Shown piece by piece: positions 1 through 7,130 of a stretch of 64,000 bases of DNA; within the stretch, counting starts at the first letter, position 1; each line of letters begins with the position of its first letter. Source of the DNA: JAJXZP01 sp963787185 (GTDB taxonomy: Bacteria > Spirochaetota > Spirochaetia > Treponematales > Rectinemataceae); NCBI GenBank assembly GCA_963787185.1, contig CAWBCC010000011.1:1-64000 (forward strand), given 5' to 3'. The notes under the pieces were generated by a model. That model made no database searches. It saw only the letters and a list, made by a program, of their open reading frames with translations, and was not told the origin of the DNA. The position numbers were made by a program, and so were the translations under genes.

Positions 1-22
1 AGATATGATCGATTCTTGTGGA
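1..22 (+). repeat. IS256-family left terminal inverted repeat
   Basis: The first 22 bases begin AGATAT and end TTGTGGA. The reverse complement of 1374-1395 also begins AGATAT and ends TTGTGGA, with 17 of 22 positions identical without gaps. The repeat may extend further left beyond the window. Confidence 0.75.
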
Positions 23-95
23 CGGAATAGAAAACGGACGTTTCTTCACGGTAAGGTTTTGTCGCCAAACACAACCGCCGGGAAGGAGAACGTCC

Positions 96-1349
96 GTGAG
101 CAAGACTATCATCGAGACTCGAATCAAGGCAACGCCCGAGACCATGGGGGCGCTGGAAATCATCGTGCGTGAAGGGGCGAGGAAGATGCTGCAAGCCGCG
201 TTGGAGGCAGAGATTGAGGAGCATCTTTCGCGGTTCAAGAATCTCGTCGACGAGGAGGGGAAACGTCTGGTGGTGAGAAATGGCGTCATGCCCGAGCGAA
301 CCGTGCTCACCGGAGCGGGGCCGATTGCCATCACGCGTCCCCGCGTGGATGACCGGGCATTGAGCGCCAGGGGAGAGCAGCGGTTCACGAGCCGGATACT
401 CCCACCCTTCATGCGGCGGGCGCCAAGCATCGATACCCTCGTGCCGGTGCTGTATCTCAAAGGCATCTCAACCGACGACTTTCCGACGGCGTTGGAGGCG
501 ATCCTTGGTCCTCAGGCGAAGGGACTTTCGGCGAGTACCGTCGTGCGCCTGAAGGAGATATGGACCGAGGAGTACGGGGAGTGGTCGAGACGGGACCTTG
601 CAGGGAAACGCTATGTCTACGTCTGGGCAGACGGCGTGTATTGCAATGCGCGGCTTGAGGACGAACGCGCCTGGCTGCTCGTCGTCATGGGCGCCGATTC
701 ATTCGGCAACAAGGAATTGCTTGCTGTATCCGATGGCTACCGCGAAAGTGCGCAGTCGTGGAAGGAGATTCTCCTCGATCTGCGCTCCCGTGGGCTTGAG
801 AAAGCGCCGGTGCTCGCAGTATGCGATGGCGCGATGGGCTTCCAGGCCGCCGCCGCGGAGGTATGGCCAGAGACGCGTATCCAGCGGTGCTGGTTCCACA
901 AGACCGGGAACGTTTTGGACAAGCTCCCCAAGTCGCTCCAGGCGAAGGCCAAGGGAATGTTGCATGACCAGTACCTTGCGCCCACCCGTGAGGACGCGCT
1001 CAAAGCCTTCGACCTCTTCGTCAATTCCTTCGGCGACAAGTACCCGAAGGCCGTGGAATGTCTGGTGAAGGACAAGGACGACCTCTTCGCCTTCTACGAT
1101 TTCCCTGCCGCTCATTGGCTCCACCTGCGCACCACGAACCCCATCGAGTCGACCTTCGCGACGGTACGCCTACGCCACCGGCGAACGAAGGGCAACGGGA
1201 CTCGCAAGGCAACGCTGGCAATGGTCTACAAGCTTTGCAGGGAGGCAGAACAGGGTTGGCGCAAGTTAGACGGATTCAAATTCATCCCACTCGTGGAAGC
1301 GGGAGTAAAGTTTGTGAATGGAGAGCGGGTTGATGAAGCGGCGGCCTGA
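96..1349 (+). CDS. IS256-family (Mutator-type) DDE transposase
   Basis: The protein catalyses cut-and-paste or copy-out transposition of the surrounding element. I chose the GTG at 96 because an AAGGAGAA ribosome site sits just upstream and the product (417 aa) then starts with the family-typical SKTIIETR stretch; an in-frame ATG at 18 would add 26 atypical residues. The catalytic triad is visible as Asp179 in WADGV, Asp244 in VCDGA and Glu351 in NPIEST. The C-x-x-H motif of the family (CWFH) lies between the second Asp and the Glu. The frame is intact and full length, so the element may still be mobile. Confidence 0.93.
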   Translation: MSKTIIETRIKATPETMGALEIIVREGARKMLQAALEAEIEEHLSRFKNLVDEEGKRLVVRNGVMPERTVLTGAGPIAITRPRVDDRALSARGEQRFTSRILPPFMRRAPSIDTLVPVLYLKGISTDDFPTALEAILGPQAKGLSASTVVRLKEIWTEEYGEWSRRDLAGKRYVYVWADGVYCNARLEDERAWLLVVMGADSFGNKELLAVSDGYRESAQSWKEILLDLRSRGLEKAPVLAVCDGAMGFQAAAAEVWPETRIQRCWFHKTGNVLDKLPKSLQAKAKGMLHDQYLAPTREDALKAFDLFVNSFGDKYPKAVECLVKDKDDLFAFYDFPAAHWLHLRTTNPIESTFATVRLRHRRTKGNGTRKATLAMVYKLCREAEQGWRKLDGFKFIPLVEAGVKFVNGERVDEAAA

Positions 1350-1373
1350 CCGGAAAATAGTTCAGATTTCCAA

Positions 1374-1395
1374 TCCACAACTATTGACAATATCT
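1374..1395 (-). repeat. IS256-family right terminal inverted repeat
   Basis: This is the partner of the repeat at 1-22, on the opposite strand. The adjoining DNA from 1396 onward is the interior of the cyclase gene, so this marks the insertion junction. Confidence 0.75.
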
Positions 1396-2349
1396 CGTCT
1401 TAATCTTCTCCAACCCGTAAGAATCCGCAAGTTCATCAAAATGCGAAAACATCTCATTCAAGATCTCGACAATTCTTGTTGGGCTTAGCGCCGCAGAAAT
1501 TGGCGTAAAATCCACAATATCGGCAAACAGGATGCTTGTATTGTCATATTGATCCGCGATTATCCGTTCCTCTTTCTTTAGGCTTTCGGCGATTTCGGCG
1601 GGCAGTATATTCAATAAAAGCCTATCGGCCTTTTCATTTTCCTCGACTAATTTCCTGCTTAGAATAAGATTCTGCCGAATGTAATAGAATACTATAAGAA
1701 GTAAATAACTTGAAAAGCTCACGGCATTAAGCATAAATAGGTTTGAAATGACCTGCGCCGGGAAATGGTTTTGCGTTATGGGAAAGAAAGGCTGGACAAG
1801 GCCAATACAAACAAATACCGCTACAGTCGCAATGAAAACGCGAAGGCCATGCATCGGTCTTTGCACAACAAGCGTACATATCGGAAAAACGAATATCCAA
1901 AGCAATACAAAACCTGATAGTGCAAACCCGCCCAAGAGAATGTGATCGGCGCAAAGTGCGATCGCGTAAATGGTTCCCCAATAATACCAATGGGCGGCAT
2001 ATCTTCGAATGAAGCCATAGCTTATCAGCCCCAATGAATTCAAAACGCCTACCGACAGATCAATTCTGCCAATGTATTCCTGATGATAGTGAAAGTGCAT
2101 CAAACTGTACATAAACCAAAAAAGAGTCCCGAATAGGACTGTGACTATCGCGATGGTCTTCTTTAATCTCCACTCATCCGAATCGATAGAATCTGCGGAG
2201 TAGCGTGATACTAATGAAAGTATCGTATCTGTGAATCGAGATTTTCCGGATAAACGGCCAGGCTCGACATTTGCAATGACCCTAGCATTTATCGCCCCGA
2301 TATCATATCGTCCGGGCCGTGCGTGAAGGCGACTACTCCCTGCCATCAT
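1381..2349 (-). pseudogene. Membrane-bound class III adenylate/guanylate cyclase, 3' truncated by IS256
   Basis: The intact protein would make cAMP or cGMP at the inner membrane. From the chosen ATG at 2349 (AGAAGG ribosome site, 23 bp after the hgcB stop) there is a short cytoplasmic N-terminus, about six membrane helices, a linker (NILPAEIAESL), then the start of the catalytic domain with FADIVDFT, which holds the first metal-binding Asp. The sequence breaks at KIKT, where family members continue IGDAYM with the second metal Asp. The last residues (RYCQ) and stop come from the IS end. Catalysis should be lost unless the remainder lies left of the element. Spacing suggests it was the last gene of the hgc operon. 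Confidence 0.87.
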
Positions 2350-2372
2350 ATCGGGTGACCTTCTTTCGGCAT

Positions 2373-2687
2373 TCAGCAACAAGAACCGGTCTTCGTCGAT
2401 GAACCGCAGCTCGTGCCGCCGTCGCAGGTCGGCTCCGTACCACGCAGTTTCCCGATAATGATCGATGCGGCGCAGCCTACGCCCGCCTTGACCGTAAGGG
2501 CAGCGACCGGGCAGTTCCGGGCACAGGCGCCGCATTCCATGCAAGTTGCCCTGCTCGCTATCATGGCTTTCCCGGCCTCGATCCGGAAGACCGCATGTGG
2601 GCAGACATCGACGCATGCGCCGCAGCCGATGCAGACTTCATCCTTCAGAACGAGAGTCTCGCCATTCTTGGGATAGGTGAGCTTCAT
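2373..2687 (-). CDS. hgcB: HgcB, ferredoxin partner of mercury methylation
   Basis: This 104-aa dicluster ferredoxin is expected to reduce the cobalamin of HgcA so that it can accept and transfer a methyl group to Hg(II). Two CxxCxxCxxxC motifs bind [4Fe-4S] clusters (Cys19, 22, 25, 29 and Cys49, 52, 55, 59). The HgcB hallmarks are an extra cysteine after the second motif (Cys72, in GVGCA) and a C-terminal Cys103-Cys104 pair thought to bind mercury. Two further cysteines (88, 94) lie in the tail. The ATG at 2687 has a GGAGG site five bases upstream, 10 bp after the hgcA stop. Identity rests on these hallmarks plus the adjacent hgcA; a generic ferredoxin is much less likely. Confidence 0.94.
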   Translation of the reverse strand: MKLTYPKNGETLVLKDEVCIGCGACVDVCPHAVFRIEAGKAMIASRATCMECGACARNCPVAALTVKAGVGCAASIIIGKLRGTEPTCDGGTSCGSSTKTGSCC

Positions 2688-2697
2688 ACTAGGCCTC

Positions 2698-3783
2698 CTA
2701 GACACCCAGGATCTTCGCCGTGCCGCCGGTGACGAGACTCGCCATAAGGGAGATGACCATCGGCCAGAAGCTCCGATCCACTTCGAGCAGCGCGCCGGGC
2801 TGGCAGGTATAGGTCGATGCGCCCGTGAAGTTCATGGCAAGAAAAGCGACCAGGGGAGTAGCGAGAAGAATGCTTGCCACCGAGGTCATCGGCGACATGT
2901 GGAAGAGCAGAGCGCACAGTATGGCCCACGCCGCTCCAAGCACCGCCCCTTTAACGACAAAGGCTCGCGAAGGGAGCCAGGGCAGGATGGCCGGGAATAC
3001 TATCGTACCCAAAGGAATCGTTCCGAGGATGAGCACGGCCACAGGGATCGCTCGTGCAAGCCAGAGCGCTCCCAAGGGGAGCCCATAGAGCCCGGCGAGC
3101 ACGACCGCAATCAGGATGCCCGGCCACGAGTGGACGATTTCGATGGGAGAGACGACCATCCTGTCACGAAGCTTGAACGTGACCTCCCGCATCGTCTCGC
3201 TCTTTTTTCTATCGGCAGCGAGCCAAGCGGGGACGTCTTGGGCGCGCACGGGGCCCCACTCGATGCGGAATCCAGACTGACGCGCCACTTCGGTCGCACA
3301 GACGCCTGAGGCCCCAAGCTGAGGGAGGGTGAGCAATCGATGCGTCACGAGTGAGGAGAGCTTCACTTTGGCGACGCGCGAGACCAGCTCTGCGGTGCCG
3401 AATGTCGCCTTCCCAGCCGCGCACCATACGTTGATGCCCTTCGTATCCAGGACAAGTATCCAGGCATTCAAGCCGCCGAGGCATGATCGCAGCGCGTCGA
3501 AGCTCATCTTGTAGTTCGCCGTGACGAAGACCTGCGACAGAGGCGTCGGATCGCCGACTGCGTAAATGCCCGGAAGAACACCATAGCTCATGCGCCCGAT
3601 GCCCCAGCGCGCCTTGATGGAGCCAAGGCGGTCGGCGAAAGATAGCTCGGTCCTGACGCGGGGGACGGTCCGTCCATTGCGCAGGATGAAGGACGCCACC
3701 CAAGGCCTCCTGAGTTGGGTGAGGGCGATAAAGCCAGCCTGGGCTTCCACCGCTTTGGGATTGTTAGGTGTTACAAAACTCAT
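2698..3783 (-). CDS. hgcA: HgcA, corrinoid-dependent mercury methyltransferase
   Basis: HgcA carries a methyl-cobalamin that donates a methyl group to Hg(II), producing methylmercury. The 361-aa product has a cytosolic corrinoid-binding domain with the diagnostic cap-helix motif NVWCAAGK at residues 118-125; Cys121 is the expected lower-axial cobalt ligand. About five membrane helices follow (roughly residues 225-361), including the conserved MNFTGAST stretch. This domain order is unique to HgcA and separates it from the CdhD/AcsC corrinoid proteins. The ATG at 3783 has a GGAGGAG site and overlaps the marR stop in ATGA, so the two genes are translationally coupled. Length and motifs look intact. 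Confidence 0.96.
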   Translation of the reverse strand: MSFVTPNNPKAVEAQAGFIALTQLRRPWVASFILRNGRTVPRVRTELSFADRLGSIKARWGIGRMSYGVLPGIYAVGDPTPLSQVFVTANYKMSFDALRSCLGGLNAWILVLDTKGINVWCAAGKATFGTAELVSRVAKVKLSSLVTHRLLTLPQLGASGVCATEVARQSGFRIEWGPVRAQDVPAWLAADRKKSETMREVTFKLRDRMVVSPIEIVHSWPGILIAVVLAGLYGLPLGALWLARAIPVAVLILGTIPLGTIVFPAILPWLPSRAFVVKGAVLGAAWAILCALLFHMSPMTSVASILLATPLVAFLAMNFTGASTYTCQPGALLEVDRSFWPMVISLMASLVTGGTAKILGV

Positions 3784-4283
3784 TTGGACTCCTCCGCTGG
3801 GCCGGCATGGCATCCGGGTGCCGTGCCTGAGAGTCGCCAGGTCCGCAGCGCGGCAATGAAGCGCGGCATCATCTCGAGCACGAGATCGCGATCCTTCTTG
3901 GAAAATGAGGACAGAAAACCTTCGTAGTAGGCATCGCAGAGCTCGTCGATCTCAGCAACCTTCATGCGTCCCGTAGCGGAGAGATTGACGAGATATCGAC
4001 GGCGGTTCGCGGGGTCCTCGCCGCGTTCCAGCAGCCCGAGCCTGACGAGGTTGTCGACTGCGCGAGACAGGGTCGATGCGTCGAGCTCGAGGGCCTCCGC
4101 GAGCTCGCCGACGCTCGGCTCCTCCCCTCCCGCGACTTCCAGAAGGACATAGCACTGCGCTTGGGTCACCCCGCAGCATTCGGTCTGGCTAGCGAGAGAG
4201 AGCTCAACTTGCCGCTCGAGGGCTCGAAGATCTTTCCTAAAGGAGCGGATTGCCGATGATGAAGCCTTCGATGACGATGCCAT
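3780..4283 (-). CDS. MarR-family regulator heading the hgcAB operon
   Basis: This 167-aa winged-helix repressor-type protein has a MarR helix-turn-helix core at about residues 55-95 (SVGELAEALELDASTLSRAVDNL) and a basic wing (DPANRRRY). Near the dimer-interface helix it has three closely spaced cysteines (Cys36, Cys37, Cys44, in ECCGVTQAQC), which could bind a thiophilic metal or metalloid. The gene overlaps hgcA by 4 bp and lies immediately downstream of a palindrome inside its own promoter, so autorepression with control of hgcAB is the simplest model. The predicted transcription start coincides with the ATG, suggesting a leaderless message. The ligand (As(III), Hg(II) or other) is inference. 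Confidence 0.86.
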   Translation of the reverse strand: MASSSKASSSAIRSFRKDLRALERQVELSLASQTECCGVTQAQCYVLLEVAGGEEPSVGELAEALELDASTLSRAVDNLVRLGLLERGEDPANRRRYLVNLSATGRMKVAEIDELCDAYYEGFLSSFSKKDRDLVLEMMPRFIAALRTWRLSGTAPGCHAGPAEESK

Positions 4284-4289
4284 GCTTAG

Positions 4290-4318
4290 CTAATACTGCA
4301 TTATACATATAATGTCAA
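4290..4318 (-). promoter_or_regulatory. marR-hgcAB promoter with internal operator palindrome
   Basis: On the minus strand a perfect -35 TTGACA (4318-4313) and a -10 TATTAG (4295-4290) are separated by exactly 17 bp. The spacer is filled by CATTATACATATAATG (4299-4314), a palindrome matching itself at 14 of 16 positions, which is a plausible MarR operator. Initiation about seven bases after the -10 would fall on or next to the marR start codon at 4283. Confidence 0.68.
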
Positions 4319-4347
4319 CACCATATGATAGATTCGCCGAACCTGCG

Positions 4348-4388
4348 TGCCGGCATACCTTGACTGTCTGCCGGCATATGCATATTTT
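4348..4388 (+). promoter_or_regulatory. sigZ-arsM promoter with twin TGCCGGCA boxes
   Basis: A plus-strand -35 TTGACT (4360-4365) and -10 TATTTT (4383-4388) have a 17-bp spacer. The perfect 8-bp palindrome TGCCGGCA occurs twice, at 4348-4355 (just upstream of the -35) and 4369-4376 (between -35 and -10). The two copies are 21 bp apart, two helical turns, so both face the same side of the DNA. Each is part of the 10-bp direct repeat TGCCGGCATA. This looks like a dimeric repressor site; the protein that binds it is unknown. Confidence 0.55.
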
Positions 4389-4422
4389 TTCGGCCTACCC
4401 CGATTTTGATACGGAGGCTCGT

Positions 4423-4977
4423 ATGGCCGTCGACATAAAACACATTTGGGAAGAGTATCGATCGAGACTGTTCGAATTCGTGAAAAGTCGCGTCGGTGAT
4501 CCCGATACGGCGGAAGATATCATCCAGGACGTATTCGAAAAAATACTCACTAGAATCGATTCGCTCAAATATGGCGTCAAGCTGCAGAGCTGGATCTACC
4601 AAATCGCCCGCAACGCCATCGTCGATTATTATCGTTCGAAGAAACCGACTTCGGAATTGCCGGAATTACCTCAGCCGGCCGAAGAATCGACTCCCGGAGA
4701 CTTGATCGAGCTTTCGGAATGCCTCATGCCGATGATCGAAAGACTGTCCGAGCCGTACAAAAAGGCGGTCCTGCTCTCCGAGATAGAAGGCAAGACGCAC
4801 AAGGAAATCGCGGCGCTGTACGGCATTTCGCTGTCCGGATCGAAATCCAGAGTGCAACGCGGACGGGATAAACTGAAGGAAATGCTTTCGGAATGTTGTC
4901 GGCTGGAATTCGACCATAATGGTCGGTTGGCGGGTTACCAGCCGAAACGGGATTCCTGCAGTGATTGTCATCCATAA
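4423..4977 (+). CDS. sigZ: ECF RNA polymerase sigma factor, SigZ type
   Basis: This 184-aa extracytoplasmic-function sigma factor directs RNA polymerase to a small regulon. Region 2 is seen in FEFVKSRVGDPDTAEDIIQD and QSWIYQIARN, region 4 in EIEGKTHKEIAALYGI. The C-terminus is SigZ-like and cysteine-rich (CCRLEFD, then DSCSDC), with cysteines that may respond to thiol-reactive metals. I chose the ATG at 4423 because GGAGG lies nine bases upstream. No anti-sigma gene follows; the next gene, 102 bp downstream on the same strand, is arsM. Control of arsM by this factor, perhaps through a CGTCTA element at 5029-5034, is inference. Confidence 0.82.
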   Translation: MAVDIKHIWEEYRSRLFEFVKSRVGDPDTAEDIIQDVFEKILTRIDSLKYGVKLQSWIYQIARNAIVDYYRSKKPTSELPELPQPAEESTPGDLIELSECLMPMIERLSEPYKKAVLLSEIEGKTHKEIAALYGISLSGSKSRVQRGRDKLKEMLSECCRLEFDHNGRLAGYQPKRDSCSDCHP

Positions 4978-5079
4978 TTGTTCCGAATCCTAGCACCGTC
5001 GAAAGTTGCGTCCTTTCAGGGAATTCTCCGTCTATGTAGGTGAGTGCAACTCATCCATCAATTTCCCGAGGAGATTCAT

Positions 5080-6063
5080 ATGAAAGGCCTGTCGAATGAT
5101 GAAATCCGCAGCACAGTACGCGAAACCTATGGCAAGGTCGCGACCGCGGAAACAGCGGTCTGCGGCTGCAATGGCGACGGTTGTTGCGGCTCCGCCAAAT
5201 CCGCGACGGCCGCGGAATTGTCATTGGCCATGGGCTATTCGCGCGACGAGGTCGGGGCCGCACCCGAAGGCGCGAACATGGGGCTGGGTTGCGGAAACCC
5301 GCAGACCATCGCGGGTCTGAAAGTCGGCGAAATAGTGCTCGATCTCGGCAGCGGCGGCGGCTTCGACGCCTTTCTGGCTGCACGTCGGGTCGGAGATTCG
5401 GGGCGAGTAATCGGCGTGGACATGACTGCCGAAATGATTTCAAAGGCAAGAACCAACGCCGACAAGGGCGGTTATCGAAATGTCGAATTCCGACTCGGTG
5501 AAATCGAATCCCTTCCGGTCGCCGATGGAACGGTGGACGTGATCATCTCGAATTGCGTCATCAATCTGTCCCCGGATAAGCCGCGTGTATATTCCGAGGC
5601 TTACCGCGCCCTGAAATCGGGGGGCAGGCTGGCTGTCTCCGATATCGTAACTCTCGCCGAGCTTCCCGAAGAGGCCAAGAAGGATCGGGCTCTCTATTCC
5701 GGTTGTATCGCCGGCGCATCGAGGATTTTCGAAGTTGAAGATATGTTGCGGTCGGCCGGATTCGAGAACATAAGCGTAAAGCCGGTCGGGGCAAGCAGGT
5801 CCCTCATACGCGACTGGATGCCCGAGATGGATCTTACCGACTACGTTCTGTCGGCCTCGATCGAAGCTTTCAAGCCCTCCCATGGCGAGCCGGCCGAAGC
5901 GATGAAAAATACAATCGGGGAAATCCTTGGAGCTGCTGAACACATCTGCTGCGGCGGACCTCCAGCCGAGGGAGTCGACGCCTGCTGTGAATTGGACGCC
6001 ATCGAGAAAGGGAGAGGCAATGGCGGATGCGGGTGCAACAGGCGAGCACCCGGAGCCGATTAG
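5080..6063 (+). CDS. arsM: ArsM, arsenite S-adenosylmethionine methyltransferase
   Basis: ArsM methylates As(III) stepwise to mono-, di- and trimethylarsenicals using SAM. The 327-aa protein shows the Rossmann SAM motif DLGSGGGFD (residues 88-96) and the cysteines that bind arsenite in the family: Cys71 (GLGCGNP), Cys159 (SNCVINL) and Cys209 (SGCIAGA). Additional cysteines occur near the N-terminus (28, 30, 35, 36). A C-terminal extension has three more cysteine pairs (ICCGG, DACCELD, GGCGC). The ATG at 5080 is preceded by GAGGAG; an upstream in-frame ATG at 5044 lacks a site. It is probably co-expressed with sigZ and lies divergent from marR-hgcAB. Confidence 0.94.
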   Translation: MKGLSNDEIRSTVRETYGKVATAETAVCGCNGDGCCGSAKSATAAELSLAMGYSRDEVGAAPEGANMGLGCGNPQTIAGLKVGEIVLDLGSGGGFDAFLAARRVGDSGRVIGVDMTAEMISKARTNADKGGYRNVEFRLGEIESLPVADGTVDVIISNCVINLSPDKPRVYSEAYRALKSGGRLAVSDIVTLAELPEEAKKDRALYSGCIAGASRIFEVEDMLRSAGFENISVKPVGASRSLIRDWMPEMDLTDYVLSASIEAFKPSHGEPAEAMKNTIGEILGAAEHICCGGPPAEGVDACCELDAIEKGRGNGGCGCNRRAPGAD

Positions 6064-6276
6064 GCCGATTCGCGCCGGAGGGACTTGGACTGGCGGATCG
6101 AATCGAGCTCGGGGTTTGGGAGCAGTGCGCCAAGAAAGCTTGAGAGTGCTTGCCGGCGCGATTCAATATTGACGGATGTCCCGGGAATCAACGCGACAAT
6201 TCTGAAATAATCGCTTTTCGCACACGTGCGGCGACAAGCCCCCGGGTTAGCGCGAGCCTGTCGCACGGGCATGGAT

Positions 6277-6483
6277 TTACTTCGAGTAGGTCTTTTTGGC
6301 GAGAGTGGGTTTCTTCGCGCCTGAGGCGACCGGTTTTGTGACCGCGGGGGCAGCCGCAACTTTCTTCGCTTCGGCACTTACGAACTTTTCGAGCTCTTCG
6401 AGATCCGACTGAAGTTTGGCGGCCCTGGTGTTGATCGCGCTCAATTTTGTCGCGACTTTTGCGAGAGGATTACTCTTCGGCAT
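6277..6483 (-). CDS. Small Lys/Ala-rich coiled-coil protein
   Basis: This 68-aa protein is not assigned to a family. The N-terminal half is amphipathic and probably coiled-coil (about residues 8-40, with LQSDLEELEKFV). The C-terminal third is rich in Lys, Ala, Pro and Val with AKK repeats, resembling bacterial histone-H1-like tails. A TAGGAG ribosome site sits eight bases before the ATG. It stands alone between arsM and the YCII gene, with about 200 bp on either side in which I see nothing else. A nucleoid or nucleic-acid-binding role is possible but only suggested by composition. Confidence 0.6.
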   Translation of the reverse strand: MPKSNPLAKVATKLSAINTRAAKLQSDLEELEKFVSAEAKKVAAAPAVTKPVASGAKKPTLAKKTYSK

Positions 6484-6689
6484 GCGTAACGCTCCTATAG
6501 CAGAGATACGTCATTATAATCCGCGCCGGTCGGCTTGGCTAGTTTATGTTTTGAGATCAAGGTCATCCCGGACTCGATGAAGCGGAAACCCGGAAGCGCC
6601 CGACCTCGGAAATTGGAACGAATCGAGGCCGGGCCATGAGACCCCGGCTCACTTCGCGGGGGGAATGGCACGCCGAGGATGGTTCAGCC

Positions 6690-7013
6690 TTATGATGGTC
6701 CGAAGATCTGTACAAGCCTTGTCTCTCCATCGCCATAGAGCCGCCGAAGGTTCGTGACCCACTCGACGGCCTCCTCATTGGTATCGACCCGGATGACGGT
6801 GAAACCGGGTATCAGCTCCTTACCCTCCAGAAAAGGGCCGTCCGTGATTGAGACCTTGCCCTCGGCAAGGAGTATCTTGGTCTCCTTGCGGTGTAGTCCA
6901 CCGCCGGTGATGAGGATCCCCTTCTTGATGGACTCTTCCATGAACTTTCCCAACTCCGCAGGGTCCCGAGGCTGCTGCCTCTCCTTTGGGGAACCGTAAA
7001 CAAAGAATTGCAT
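6690..7013 (-). CDS. YCII/DGPF-domain protein
   Basis: This 107-aa alpha-beta barrel protein of the YCII family has the signature DGPF (in TDGPFLEGKE) and a conserved early strand (MQFFVYGSP). I chose the ATG at 7013 because of a GAAGGAGAAGG site; an upstream in-frame start lacks one. It follows the ECF42-type sigma gene in the same direction after 117 bp, and such DGPF proteins are the standard genomic partners and probable targets of that sigma group. Its biochemical role is not established. Confidence 0.87.
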   Translation of the reverse strand: MQFFVYGSPKERQQPRDPAELGKFMEESIKKGILITGGGLHRKETKILLAEGKVSITDGPFLEGKELIPGFTVIRVDTNEEAVEWVTNLRRLYGDGETRLVQIFGPS

Positions 7014-7130
7014 ATCCTTCTCCTTCGGCGAGGTCTCGGCACCGGCGATCCTGCCGGGCGTTCGCCTCGCCACGCCTGATCTCGTCAAGTAGTCGTACGC
7101 GGACAGGAAGAAGGGACAATTTGAAAAGCT

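Larger units (their letters stand above)
1..1395 (+). mobile_element. IS256-family insertion sequence (apparently complete)
   Basis: This is a single-ORF element of about 1.4 kb. It is bounded by imperfect terminal inverted repeats at 1-22 and 1374-1395, which match at 17 of 22 ungapped positions, and it carries one DDE transposase of the IS256/Mutator type. The element interrupts the class III cyclase gene that follows hgcB: cyclase codons run up to about position 1396, and the last four codons and stop of the interrupted frame come from the element's own end. The expected 8-9 bp target duplication cannot be checked because the left flank lies outside the window. The family assignment is secure; the exact outer boundary is uncertain by one or two bases. 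Confidence 0.88.

Noticed and set aside
1396..1404. Target-site duplication of the IS element
   Set aside because: The left flank is outside the window, so no duplication can be shown.
1381..2616. A longer cyclase start at 2616
   Set aside because: It would overlap hgcB almost fully in another frame; the added residues are a shadow of the ferredoxin codons and the ATG at 2349 has a ribosome site.
2698..3783. Acetyl-CoA pathway corrinoid protein (CdhD/AcsC) as the identity of HgcA
   Set aside because: Those proteins lack the C-terminal membrane domain and the NVWCAAGK cap-helix cysteine, and the ferredoxin partner with terminal Cys-Cys is specific to HgcB.
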